Shown here: piece by piece, positions 12,112 to 24,993 of the stretch
How positions within the stretch are numbered: the stretch's first letter is position 1
How the letters are laid out: every line of letters starts with the position of its first letter
Assembly (NCBI GenBank): GCA_025331565.1
Contig: JAFREQ010000040.1
Span: 4,575,001-4,639,000 of the forward strand
Length of the DNA: 64,000 nucleotides
Direction: 5' to 3'
Source: Holacanthus passer
Lineage: Eukaryota > Chordata > Actinopteri > Pomacanthidae
The notes under the pieces: model-generated
Seen by the model: only the letters and a program-made list of their open reading frames with translations
What the model was told of the DNA's origin: nothing
Databases searched by the model: none
Position numbers and translations under genes: made by a program

Positions 12112-14559
12112 TGCAGTAATTAAATCCACTGCCATCCAGCACTTCTGCATCAACCTTGGCCGCCATGGCGGTCACCGTGGGGGTAGTGTCAGACAGATCC
12201 CGCTAGCATGGCGGGTGTCAGTGGACTGTACATCAGCAGAACAAGAGAATATCAAGCTGATCAGCTGTGCATTTTATGACTGTGGGATAATGATGAAGTA
12301 CGACTCCTGCCTGTGAGCGAGCGCAGATGATAGAATGGGTGCAAAGGATGAAAAATTTCAGAGCTTCTGTTCATCTGTTGCTGCTGCATACAGATAATCT
12401 CTGAGCCTCGTGCAAGGACGGCGGGGCAGAGTGACAACACCCCCACTGTGGCTCCATCTTTCCTTCTCCAGTGTCTCTGTCTATTGTTGTCACTGTCCTT
12501 GTCTGTCTTTGTCTGACTGGCTTTCTTTCTCCTTACATGTCACTAAGTAAGACCAGTAAACCGCAGATGACTTGCTAAGTATCAGGATAAGACAGTTCGT
12601 CAACAACCCAGCTTCTTATTATTTCATATAAGATACATTATTGAGGTTTTCTTATCACATCTGGAGTGTGCCACCTGGATAGTTACACACAATTTATGTT
12701 CAGTTCCTATTATGTTCAGTTGATGACTTGTTAAGGTAATGAAGTAAAGTAAATAAATTATTTGTAATGTGATCAGTTAAATATAAAGAACCTTTAAGTG
12801 ATGATATTGCAAAAACCAATGGGGGAAAAAATAGAATACCATGATTGCATGTACCAAATAAAAGTTCTCCTGCAATATTATGTTTTCAAATTATGACCAA
12901 ACACATTTTAAATGGACGTGCAAAATACTGCATTTAAAAACTCACAAGAAACTTTTAAGCTCTTTCACTGAAGCTTTTGTCATGTCCAGAGCACATCTGC
13001 CACAAAGGTTTCTCCTCAGAGGAAACCGATGTCCTCCATCATAAGTAAATCTGGAGTTCCTTAGGGAGGAGAAAACACATTTGGTTACTATGTTTTTAGG
13101 GTCCCAGATGTATGGTTGTCCAATGTCAGAAACAGTGCTGTAATGTTTGTCGATGAGCAAAACAGAAGGAGCAGAGGCCCACAGGGATTGTCCAACTATG
13201 AGAGGGGGACGTCCACCATGCAGCCAAACATGCACCTAGTTTTGAAATGTTCAGAGTATTTCGGCCAAAGATAAATTGGTTCTGAACCCAAAAAGTTGAT
13301 TTCCCAATAATTAGCAGGTTTTTCTTAACCTGAAGTGCAAACTGAATAAGGTGTGTCCTAGTCTACACTGTGCAACTCATTGATGATGCATCCTTGGTTA
13401 CAATGGTTCCACTGAAATGGTGGAAATGTTGGCTGGTTTCTTGAACAGAACCAGTTCAAGTACCAGAGCTAATTTGGTGAAAATGAGCAACAGTTGTTTG
13501 ACATCTTTCATGTAAAATGTACATGAACCAACCAAGAAGAGAGACCATGTTCTGTGTCTCTCCTCAGATTTACAGTAAGCACAGTTGAGTTTGCCTGTGC
13601 TTCTGACCATGGTCTTCACCAAAAGTGCCACTTCCCTGGTACAAAACCATATACCATCATAATGATGGAGTCAAAATATCCTCAAGGCAACAAACGTCAA
13701 AGGAAAGAAAATATTCTAGCAGGGGAGAAACTAGTTTGTGTTCAACAAGATTAAAGGAAAACCACAATTATAAGGACGTCCGTCTGCACTTATGTTCTGC
13801 AGTATGTTGTTGATTAACACTACTTGTGCCTAGAGCGCCTACAATTTATTGTGTGTGACATTCTCAGCGGCAAATTCTCAGGAGCGGCCCGGGTTGGAAA
13901 GTTCAACCAAGCTGTTAGCATAAACCATCACCTCCACCTGTTAAATGCAGGATTTTCTGCTGGACAGATTAAACTAATGCTTGACCCTTCAGTTGTTTCT
14001 TATTTGAGCTGCACCACTTGTGAAAGGGAGGCAGAGCTGTGACTAAAATTGCTGCCCAATGCATAAAGAAGGCAGCCTTATGACAAATTCATGGTTGAAA
14101 ATAAAGCGTTTGCTCAGCCAGATGCATCTCAGCTATTTCAAATATTTAAGGACATATTGAAATATCTTTTTCCCATCTTCTTCAGCCATCATCAGCATGA
14201 CAAGTCTCATTAGTGACTCAGTGTGTGTCAAATCTCATCCCCTTGGTGCTGGCTTTCACACAGTCCAGATCATTTCAAGTTCCTCCCTCTGCAACTTTAA
14301 TTTCCCCTCTCTCCTACTTCATTTCTCTCTGTGTCCTCCATCTATGTCTCAGCAGCTCTCAGAGGTCATTTTCTCTATTCTTCAAGGCTCATTGGTCACA
14401 TAAAGGAATCTGTTCTCGCTGCCCACCAGTCTGGGACCTTGAAGACCTGTAAGGACAGAGTGCTAGTGTAACTTTATTCCTTCTTTGACTGGAGGACAAG
14501 AGACATGGATCTGCCTTCGCTCACTCACCTGTTGTGGACCACAACTCAATGCGTTATTT
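12112..14559. other. non-coding; weak coding-like stretch on minus strand at 12942-13631
   Basis: No confirmed gene. On the minus strand two successive open stretches (12942-13235 and 13398-13631) have more protein-like composition than usual here, including paired cysteines (CAYC and CGRC). They are in different frames, lack splice sites, and match no family I can name. They could be fossil transposon coding sequence or chance. The rest is AT-rich with no recognised element. Confidence 0.35.
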
Positions 14560-14840
14560 GTTTAAAGGTTTTTCAAACCGGCTGTGGTTTGTGCTATAAA
14601 ATTAATCAGCGTTAAATGTACGCGGCAAAACCAAATTACGTTTATGACGGGGGAAACCCATCTGTGGAGCAAGCAGCATGCAAAGCTGATCGTTCAGAAT
14701 TCATAAGTTATGTGAGCAAGTCGATTTGCATACAGATGTGTAACGCAGAGCCCTAACAAAGTGCCTGGTTAATTGAATTAGCACTGACGGTCTCAGCGGA
14801 AAAGTGCTGTGCCAGCAATAAGGTTCCACTGTTGCAGAGC
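14560..14840. promoter_or_regulatory. candidate enhancer / conserved-element-like block
   Basis: A repeat-free block containing an octamer site (ATTTGCAT near 14730), TAAAATTAATCAGC, GGTTAATTGAATTAGC and several CpGs in an otherwise CpG-poor region. Developmental enhancers in vertebrate gene-poor regions often look like this. It is a guess from composition and motifs only. Confidence 0.3.
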
Positions 14841-15295
14841 AGGGCAGCAGTAAGAGTAAACAGTCGCCCCGCAGGGAGGCATATATTGTTATGTTCCTCC
14901 TGTGGTCGTTTGGGGCAGAGAGCAGAGCTGTCAGGAAAAGGGCTGGGCTGCTATTTCGCTCTGTTTCAGCGTCCCATTGCCATTCTCACTCTTTGCAAGT
15001 ACCTTTCCTGCAGAAACACTCATCGTCTTCTAACACCCTTTTGCTCACCCCATGTCTCTGTCCCTCTGGGTAATTCCTCTTTGTGTCCATTAAGCCTTTG
15101 TAACCAAATGCAACAAAGATCCAGAACCCAAACAACTAAAGTAATAGTGAAATTAGCTCATTGTGTTTGCATTTACACCAAATTATAAATGAATTTGGAT
15201 AAATAGATCATCCTTCTCACAAGCTTTTTATTGTATAATGTAGAGATACAGTTGAAAAGTTGATTGCTGTTGTTAAGTAAATCAATCTTGATTCT

Positions 15296-15430
15296 TTTAT
15301 AGATAGATAGATAGATAGATAGATGGATGCACTTTATTTGTCCCAGACTGGGAAATTCTTGTGTTGGAGCAGCTACTGTATGAGTTGACACACAACACAT
15401 ATTGCATTAAAAAACAAGATACAACATGAT
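15296..15430 (-). mobile_element. retroelement-like 3' tail with (TATC)n
   Basis: On the minus strand this reads as an A-rich body, then AATTTCCCAGTCTGGGACAA, AATAAAGTGCATCCATC and a TATC tetranucleotide tail (plus-strand ATAG run at about 15300-15324). The GGGAAATT/TTTAT module attached to a GATG or ATAG-type tandem tail is a familiar 3' end of non-LTR retroelements or SINEs dispersed in fish genomes. Only the tail is seen, so the family and the 5' limit are unknown. Confidence 0.5.
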
Positions 15431-15816
15431 ATAAAACACCATACAGCGCAATTAAATGATTTAAATGTGAAGTTTGAATGTGATAATGTGATGAGACAAC
15501 ACAGAGTCAAAAATGTTGGGGCGACAAATTGCAAAGAAAAAAATACCATGCATTTTTGAAAATCCCTGTTTTGTAGTGGTGAAAAGCTCCAGTTTAGTGT
15601 GGAGGCAAGGCCAGATTTTAGGAGAAAAGATGTTTGCATGGATGTGGTCTCAGCCTCAGCCCCGCTCGTCTCCTCAACCCGCAGCTCTTTCCTCCAACAG
15701 ACCATGCCTCCGTCACCTCAGGGTCTGCTCTCACCTCCCTCCTTCAGTCGTGTTAGCCATTCACACTTTGCCTGTGAAATCACACTCTCTTCACAGGGGC
15801 TCTTCAACACGCCATG

Positions 15817-15823
<7 letters not shown>

Positions 15824-15860
<37 letters not shown>
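15824..15860 (+). repeat. (CT)n microsatellite
   Basis: A clean CT dinucleotide run of about 37 bases, followed by CCCTCTCCCT. The serine/leucine repeats of frames crossing it are translations of this tract. Confidence 0.9.
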
Positions 15861-15865
<5 letters not shown>

Positions 15866-16577
15866 TCCCTCTATCTCTTTGAATTCTAATTGACTAAACA
15901 ATGAATCTATCATTATTTCTCTCGCCTGTAGCAAACAGATGGGGCACTGCCAGTCTCTCCATTTTCATTGTCCCTATACATCTAACCCTGTCACTACCTC
16001 TGCATCATCAATCTGTCTACCTGTGCGGCACACCCTGTCTCTCTTTCACCTGTTCCAACCACTCACAAATCAAAATGCTTTTACTGGGGCTATCTGATTT
16101 TCAATGTCCATGACGGTCCCTGTCTTTTACCTCTCTTTACTCACAAGCTGACTCGCGCTTACAGCTGCTAAGAAAAAGGAGCAGTGGAGCTAAATATTAC
16201 TTTTTAAATTGGACTCTAAATCTGAGTTTGTGATGGCGCCTACACACAGTGTAGAAACAGATCTTATGATGTTATGGATCAAGTATAGTTTGGGTTACAT
16301 ATTTAGCATTTTTATACCCGCCATGAGAAACTGTTGCTGGCCGCACAGACAACTTTAAAGGGAGTTTTAATCACCTTTACTGCTGACTAATATCTTGTGT
16401 CTTATGAAAAGCACTGCATTCTCCTGTCAGAATGTATTAAGTGTTATTGCTGTTATCGTCGAGTGCTTCAGCTTCGCTCGCAGGCCACCAACAAACAAAA
16501 ACAAGAGGAGATTCAACAAAAATGCATGACAATTACTATAGCCCTCAGTAAAGACCATATTTTGACTTAGAACCATG

Positions 16578-16579
<2 letters not shown>

Positions 16580-16635
<56 letters not shown>
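16580..16635 (+). repeat. (GT)n microsatellite, longest in window
   Basis: An uninterrupted GT dinucleotide run of about 56 bases, the longest pure dinucleotide tract seen here. It is likely polymorphic and has Z-DNA potential. Confidence 0.95.
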
Positions 16636-16636
<1 letters not shown>

Positions 16637-17625
16637 TCGGCTTTGTCAAGTGTGAGCTGTTTGTGTTAGAGTGAGAGACAGCCTGGAGTGGTGCATTGTT
16701 AAATCTGAGACAGCAGAAGAAGAAAAAAATCATCTACACAGCATGTATTGTGGGATGTATTCAGAAACTGCTGCATTAACGATTTTGATGTGAAAGGTTC
16801 ACGTCTGTTCATGTTACTGCGTGACAAAACAGCAGCTTTTGATCAGGAGCTGGATTCCCCAAAGAATTAGTGATGAAGTCACACCTTTTTGTTTGTCACC
16901 ATCAGGATGGCAGGACATTGTTAAAGGGTAATTCCTGTTCATCACAACTTCTAGTTCTGACCTCAATAAACCTGTTTCACGTCAGACATTTTGATTCGTC
17001 GAAGCAAACGCACAGCTGGAAATAATAAAATTACCATTAGCTTTGTCCCATGAAGTGTTCCAGCTGTCATGTCAGTGAGTGAGCATGTACAATACCAGAA
17101 AATGGTCTATTCCAATCAGTAATAATGACACTGTACTCAAGTTGATTGCTGGGATCCGGAAACTTGGCAAACAGGAATGTGACAGAAACACAAACGGTCA
17201 GATGATTACACGTTAGTCAAACTTATCTGGAAGAGAACACAGAGCCAAATGGTAAAACTATTACCCAAACTGTGTGTTGTAAACATTCAACAGTTTACAG
17301 ACGGACTGGCTCAACCTTGACCTTAAGTACTTCTATCTAACCATTAACTGACAACTCACATTTCATGACCTGCTTGACTTAGTAATCATTGCTAGCCAAA
17401 ATTTTGAAGTTGTAAAAAGAGTTGAAACATTCATTTATGGCATTTCCAAATACTTAAATATACTGAAATATCAAGCAGGACTAGTATCTTCAAACTATTA
17501 ATAAAACTAACCCATGTGAACATTTTGATGCTGAAACTGAGGAGGCATTTTGGGAAAATATCTAATCAACCTCCTACACATTTCATACTGCAGTGAAGCC
17601 GGTGTAGTGCTGGGACTGAGGGGGT

Positions 17626-17687
17626 TGCTGTGCAGCATGGTGCTGTGCAGCGCAGTGTTGTGTTGCGTTGTGCTGTGCTATGCTGTG
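17626..17687 (+). repeat. degenerate TGCTGTG tandem array
   Basis: About 60 bases of quasi-repeats of TGCTGTGC, TGTTGTG and TGCTATG units. The cysteine/valine-rich open frame spanning it on the plus strand is produced by this array. Confidence 0.7.
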
Positions 17688-20600
17688 AGGGATAATGATC
17701 CGTGGCTGTGTAAGCCATTAGTGAGTAAGTGGTTATGTTGGAGCCCCTGTATCCCTGACGCCTGCTGTCACTTTGATAAATATGCAGCACACAGATGCCC
17801 TGCATGTAACAGCTCTCTGTTGCAGATAGAGGTGCCATTTAGTTTATTATGTTCCTCAGAATGAATTTATTGTCATGAATATTTTGTGTATCTTGAGGAA
17901 TCAAACTAAAAAGTGCAACAGTGTTTTTTGGGATTCCTTGTGTGTGTTTGTCTGTTTGTGCATGTCAGTCTGACAGGCTGTAGTATGTTGTGGTTACACT
18001 TGGAAGTCCAGGGACTTGTATAGTCCAGCAAGTGCAGGACCCAGAAGGCAGTGAGCCACGTGATAAAAGCCCCGCAATGAGAAAATGACAGCACTAGCAC
18101 TGACGTGCATATCCGCTGACAGCGAGAGAAGCCCGCATGTATGTTTGTTTCCCAGTGCACTGAATTCACCCTTGACTCCCTTCAAAAGCTGATTTGTTTG
18201 GGTCACCTCAGCAAACCTCCACAGACATTCGGGGAAGACTTCCTGCAAAGCCGTCTCCTTTAAGTCTGCTTATTTTCACCTCATTTCACACCAGTATGAG
18301 ATGGCCTCCTATGAAAGGGCTCAATTCACGGTCCACTGAGTAGCAGTTTTTAAAAAGAATACATTAATAGATGCACTGCCTGATCTCCCTCTAACGCTGG
18401 GCGAGTAGCCGCTCCTCACAACCGTATGCTGGCCTGTCCTCTTTCACAGTGTTTGTATGAAAGGACAATCAGTATAAAGCAAACGTATATATTCATTCAC
18501 GGTGAGTGTTTGTTTTTAGCCAGGGTGCTTCTGTCCCACATGCAGATTCAAAGCTGTGATTCTCGCATGGAGTGGAGATGCGGCAGCTCTTTGTCTGTGT
18601 GAAAGGTTGGAGGAAAAGAGGCTTTTTCATGGTCTGAGTCCACTGTGAATCAAGCTTTACATCCTGCTCAACTCTTTTGCAAGTGAATTAGATCCAGTGG
18701 CATTATACTGTGAATTCCCCTGGGGTCAATTGTATTTTCTGTTTTCTCTGCTTTGCTTCTCCGTTTGCTTATGTGCATGCTTTTGATATTTCTTTATATC
18801 TTTTTCTGTCCCATTTTTGTTCAAATGAATGAAATGTCTGATATTTCTTGTATCTTATTTCTCACAGTTAAGCATGTTAGAGGAGCTCTTGAAGAGTTTC
18901 ATTTCTCATCCGAGGGAGGTATTTTTAGACCTCTTCAGGAGAAAATCTTATTTCTTCACAAACTTAAATGTAACCTTTGTAAATTCGTGTAGCTTTTGTT
19001 TTCGTTCTATAACTAAATAGTGCCCCCTGAGGTTAGCAATTAGGCCTTGAATTGTGTGCAAGTGTAGGTATGTGCGTAGGTAGTGTGCCTGTTTGTGTGC
19101 AGGTTTCTCAAAGGCATATTTGAGCAAGTGAACCAAAGCAGACAAAGAAGCGACTGCAACACAATAAACGCAGCAGTGTCTGAAAGAAAAGGCCTGGAAC
19201 TTTTTCAATTGTGCTAGTAGGTTAATCTTCAACCCAGCGCTGGTCTACGCTACCCAACGAGCTAGCAGGTTCCTCGGCACTGCTCACACTGGAAACACTG
19301 GTCTGGCAATAAGCCTTACTGGCTTGCTGCGGCTCTCCCAGTTAGGACTGTCACTGCTGTGGCCAAGGGACTGTTCTGACAGGGAGGAGATACCAGCTCT
19401 GTTTGCGGGACTGAGCCAAAAGCACCGTTTTGTCTCTGTGTGAGTGTGAGCAGGAAGACAGGCCTCTTATTATTTTACTAATCTTGGGATTAGGAAAAGC
19501 AGCTTTGGGCCTTCAACTCGTCCTCACTAATCAGCTTCAGTGTATTCAACAAATATGATCTATAACTGCTCTTTCACTTTGCATCTGTGCAAACAAACAG
19601 ACACTCTTGCAAACCAGGAGTGGAAACGAGGCAGGAATGTTTTTTGTCGGTATTCTGTTTTGATTCCCAGTATTACATTATAATATAAGAATATTATAGT
19701 ATAATAGCAGTGGATTAATATATAGAGGCTATGTGGACATGGCTTTGATTGGATGTTGTTGGCATCGGCTTCATCACCTAAATTTGTATGATCACCAACC
19801 TCTTTGTTCAGTTAAGCTCATAATCACTATCAATAGAGCTGCAGCATTAAGGATCTAATCTAGACTTTCAAACAACAGCATTGGCAATGAAGTATACTCG
19901 CATTGATCTCTGCCAAATCACTAAAATGTTTGTAATGAACTTTTATGTCCCCTTGGCAGCAGCAACTGTTCACATTTACATCTCAGACATTTATATTTCA
20001 TGTTTTATATATCTCCTCCAGCTGATCACAGGAGTCATAGAGGATGTGGTGAATAATATAACATCTTAGATCTGGGCTGGCCAATATAACTGATTTGCCT
20101 ACAGTGATATTACTCACATTCCTTAATATAACAGGACATATTCCTGTTTGTGTGTGTGTCTGTGTGAGTGTGTGTGAGAGAGCGAGAGAGAGAGAAAGAG
20201 AGGGAGTTTGAGAAAGCGAGAGAGCTTTTGCTGGAGGCTTTGTTCAGCTCAGCACTGCCTACTTTCCTGGAAATAGGATTTTGATCTTTTGCATTGAGAG
20301 TGATTATAGTTCACTTCGTTCACACGCTGGCACCTAAACTTTGACAAGCCGCAGTGGCGAGAGTGTGTAGGAAAACGTGTACATATGCTTGCATGTGTGT
20401 GCCTGCATGCCCACCTCAGCCAGAATCCCTGGGGTTTGCAGATGGCAACCAAACATGCCAGCCATACACACACACACTTGCACACACACCTCCGGAGCCA
20501 ACCTGGAGTCAGGGCCTTGTATCCTGGAGGTGCTCGCTGCCAGGTTACAGCTCTCTTGGACAGTGTGGTATTCCAAGACGTCCAACCTCCTCCCTGATCT

Positions 20601-20829
20601 CCACAGAGCCTTATCAACCCGGTCCAACACGATGCAAAAGCCAATACAACCCGAAGTTGTGCATAGGGGAGAGAAAGTTATCTTTGAATAGAGGTGCATT
20701 GTCCAATAAAGTAAATATGATAAATAATGTGCAATGAGGGGGAGGCTAAATTAAGACCTTTCCTTAGAAAAACAAGAGCATCAGTCGCTTCAGGAAATGG
20801 CCAAAAACATGTTTACATTCAAGTGACAA
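17688..20829. other. non-coding, with one exon look-alike at 18450-18501
   Basis: No confirmed gene. A pyrimidine-rich acceptor-like site ending CTCTTTCACAG precedes a 52-base segment that ends at a GTGAGT donor-like site, with one frame open. The encoded peptide is not recognisable. A GA-rich purine tract lies at about 20168-20225. The rest is AT-rich sequence. Confidence 0.4.
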
Positions 20830-20842
20830 CGCCCTCTAGTGG
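20830..20842 (-). promoter_or_regulatory. CTCF-like motif
   Basis: The minus strand reads CCACTAGAGGGCG, a full match to the CTCF core consensus CCASYAGRKGGCR. It is the best such motif found in the window. A consensus match does not prove occupancy, and this core also occurs inside some dispersed fish repeats. Confidence 0.5.
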
Positions 20843-23800
20843 CTACTTACGCCTCTTGTCAGGAGCAAAAGACGAAGAAGTGTGACATTATTATAAAGCC
20901 ACAAAGTCGGGAGCAGGGAGGAGGTCAGGGTGGATAGGTAGGTCTGTAAAACATTTGACTTTAAAAAGTCATTAGCCATTCCTGACCTGAACCAAGTGGT
21001 TATTTCAACCAAATCCATGATCTTTCCCCAAACATTACCAAGGTGTTTTTATGCTTAAACCTAATCAAATCTTAAAAATTTTGAAACAGCAAAGTCATCC
21101 AGTTGATTTGGAGGGATCTACAACATATTCTGTCATTATTCATTAATTTAGCGGACTTACTGGTAAAATTACTCATCTGAATGAGATCATTAAGTTTTGA
21201 GAATATTTAATATATGATGCTGTGACCTTTGATGAAGTCAGTAATTTTGTTGGCAGGAAACAACAGAAATATTCATGATCTCATAGCTGTAATGCTTATT
21301 AAATCTACTTGTCAGGTCAATGAAATATACAGAGGTTGTCAAAAGTACACTATTGCCCAAATTTGTAAATTTTGTTGAAAATGCACGAGCAGATTCACAT
21401 TGATTAGATCTTGATTAGATATTAGAAAATACATTTTTGCAATTCACAATCACAGTTAAAGCCTAAAATATTTAAAGTTAACTTTAAGCTACTCTTCTGA
21501 AAATACTTTCTGTCGGCTTTTTCAGTAGCCGACTGCAAACGCACTTATCATCAACACAGATATGTGGACACACACATTTAGGTATGTACCCTAACATATT
21601 TGCCTGCTGGCAATCTTATATGAGCATGTACAGACATAAACATACAAGCTCTGTATTCCAGTTGGTAAGACGAAGCAAGGGTCAAAATTAAATATTAATT
21701 CTCAGAGGTGAGCTGGAGGGGAGAGCTGTGCTCAGAAGAAGATCAGTGGAAGGAAAGAGTGTGAGTCGCGAGGTTTTAAGGTGTGTGTGACAGAAATGAC
21801 TCTTAGCCGACCTCAGGATCCTCCTCTCACCGCCATCAGGAGCAAGAGAGGCGGGACAAGACAAAAAAAAAAAACGGCTGTACTCTAAGTGTTACTCTGA
21901 CAGAACAACCTGCTTGTGTCCCAGTACGTGTGTGGCAGAATGCATAAACCTGAAGGGATGACAGATGGGGATGTTGACTTACCAGGGTGTTACACCTCGC
22001 CCGATGTGCACATGCAAACAAGCGCACAGGTAAATATGCAGCAGAGTGAGCTGTAATCACCCAATCAAACGCTGACGCACACAAATATATGCACACTCAA
22101 ACAAAAACCAGCTAACCCACAAGACGCCATCCAGCTGCTATTATCAGCCACATACAGTGATGAATGTGTGTTTTTGGTCTCAGTCCAGCGTGTTTTAACT
22201 AAAGGACAATCTTGGCGTCGTCCTGGTTCTCAGGCCCAGCGGTGAGCCGTCTCTCAGCTGGAGGCCTGATCAGCTGCCAGTATTGACACATCCCCCGGAT
22301 TTGATCTCAGCTTATTTTGCATGATGACTCATAGAAGCAGCAAGATGGAGGACATTAGGAAAAAAAAAAAGAGATACCGGTAAAGGTGTCAGTGGTCAGC
22401 AATGCAGTCTTTTCTGGTGTTTGTCCTCCCTGTCTTTGATCCCGCAGTCCCTCATTTTACAATCTCAGTTTCACTCTCATGACACTTCCTCTGTCCAGTT
22501 CTCTGCTTATTTGCCACAAAAACAAAAGCGGCTGAACTAGAAAGGAAGTGGGGCATGGAGCTAACCCAGCTGCCTAGCCAGGCATTCCTTATTCCTTTGG
22601 CTTTTAATGCTGGCTGTTATAAAATATGCATGGCGTGGCGTGGAGGGGAGCTACTTAAGGTGGACTACTTTATGTGCCTATAGTCTGCGTTGCTGTCGTT
22701 GTGTGTGTGTGTGTAGTGCAGATAATGGAGTCCTCTTTAATGGCCTGGAGAGCAGGACATTCTCCCTGATGCCCTTATGGACAGTGTTGGGATTTGTCTC
22801 CATTTACATACACTGAGGACGTTATAGCAGATGAGAATGGGAAGTGGAGTTCCCATAGGAGGAAGACCTGTAGTAATATGAGGTCGACCAGGATGCATAA
22901 TACACGTAGGAATATGCCGTAGATCCTGATCGTCCATTTGTTTGTGTGATAACCTCACACATTAGCTGATACATTCATTAGATCCAATTGCAACTTAAAT
23001 GACCACAGTGCACTCATGCAATAAATTTAATGCTAATGCAGTTACAAATAACTTAACTCACTTTCTCATGCATTAAGTGTGACCTTGTCTAAATATAAAA
23101 TCGAGCTATAAATTTGAGCTCCCAGATTTGATTATTAGAGACCATTTCTTCCATAGTTATTTTTGACTCGCTATGATAAAACCCAGACTTATATCAATCC
23201 CTTTTGAAGCTGACAGACTTATGATGCTCCGCCGCTGAGCTATGACAAACCATTACTTTTAAATCCAGCCTAAGTCTACTTCAAGCTCATAGTTATTCAT
23301 TTCACCCAGTTTTTTTATAACATGATGTATGACTCATCTCTTTAAAATTAAACTCCCCCACACACAAATCCTTCCACAAAGGTCGCAGTGTTTGCAATTA
23401 AAAGAGCGGTTATTTGCAGTGTCGGAGAGGTGACAACATTAACTTAACAAAAGAAGTAAATTATATATAGGTGATGGGAATTACCTTGCAACTGTCATAA
23501 CAGCTGAGCACATGCGCTAAGAAAAAGTGTTTCATTAAGGCACCTAACCCCAACCATTAAATGTATTAATAAATTGGATAACTTAAAGTTGACATTTTGT
23601 GAACTAGACTCATTCTCTTTTTTACATCAAGTCAGATGAGAAGATTGATACCACTTACATGTCTATCTGTTAAGTAAGTAAGTGAACCAGACTTTTTTTT
23701 AAGGTCACTGGCAACTTTCTCAAGTCTCTGCTGGTTGCAGACAAACGGTCCAGCAAATCAAACTCTCATCTAATGCAGATCCATATTTCCCCAAGAGACA

Positions 23801-24945
23801 AACTTTTCCTTTATGTGATTTGTACATGTCACAAATCATGTCAATGTCTACAGTATGAATTTTACAACTGAGAAATGCATTATGTGAAATGAAGTGAAAA
23901 GTATTTTGGTTTCTAGACCTTTTCTTTAAAAGGTTTGATTTTGATTTAATTAATTACTATCTCACTTTGAATTAAACAAAGTTAAAACCACACAAAGTAA
24001 GTTCTGCTCATTCAAGTATATATGACCCCTACTTGTATGGGAACGACAGATTTGCAGTGACCCCACCAGTAATTATTGTGATAATTATATGTGCTATGAT
24101 CATTCCCTACATTTTACTATACCCACAGTTGGTAATTATGCTATCACTTCTTTGTTTGAAAGAGACACTTCAGGAGCCAGGAGACTGAGGCAATGCACTG
24201 ACTGCTCTCTGTCTTCTTTCTCTTTGATAGTTAAAACATCTAAGAAAAATGTCATGCATTATGGGTAAGGGACTAAAAGGAGATGATGACTTGAACTGTA
24301 CATCTGTCTGACTTCAGGCTCACCAAATGAAACCTGTCAACTTTCAAGTCATTCAGTCATCCCGACATTGTGCGTTCAGTCAGTTGCTCGAGGCTCCGGT
24401 ATAGTAAACAAAATCAGATTTGGCAAAAGGCCGTCAAGCTTCTCTTACAGTAAATATGACTCTGTACATGTACCAGACAGGGTTAGGGTTAGCTGAAGAA
24501 TTGAAGGATACGTTAATATCAAGCTCTTTATTGCAGGAAGCTAGAATAACATGCAGCTGAAAATACATGTTTGACATACACATACATAAAGACAATGACA
24601 ATGACCATATTATTAATCAGTTGCAGGTTGCAGGTTTAAATGGAGCCCACAAGTGAATCATACCTAATCTTATTTTGTCTCAAGCCCACTGCCAGCCTTA
24701 CTATTTCAAAAATGTTCTTACCCATCCGCCCAGTTGTACTTCAGCAGCAGATTTATTCAGAAAAAGTGTGAGACAAAATATGAGCCGAACCCTCCTGCTT
24801 TCAGCCAACTGGCTGCTTCGCCACTTTTGAAAAATTATCACCTTATATCAAAAGAAACTAATCAAATCGAGCTTTCTCATATGTTTCTGAAACCGCCTGA
24901 AAGAATGTTTCTGCTCTCATCTTTATCTCACTCAACCTTAACCTG
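20843..24945. other. non-coding, nothing recognised
   Basis: AT-rich sequence with short A-runs (21863, 22358) and a GT tract near 22698-22714. Positions 22980-23130 contain several TAAT and ATTA cores without simple repeats. Open frames are short and featureless. No mobile element was recognised. Confidence 0.5.
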
Positions 24946-24993
24946 CACACACACACACACACTCACACACGCACACACACACACACACACACT
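24946..24993 (+). repeat. (CA)n microsatellite
   Basis: An AC dinucleotide tract of about 48 bases with two interruptions (CTCA and GCA). Confidence 0.9.

Larger units (their letters stand above)
15431..17625. other. non-coding between repeats
   Basis: No gene was recognised. The stretch holds the CT and GT microsatellites listed separately. The open frames at 15513-15893 run into the CT tract and have no domain content. Positions 16640-17540 are AT-rich with no structure I can name. Confidence 0.5.

Noticed and set aside
20354..20737. Several overlapping open frames of 100-130 codons on both strands
   Set aside because: Overlap in four frames and CA-tract content show this is low stop-codon density and not a gene.
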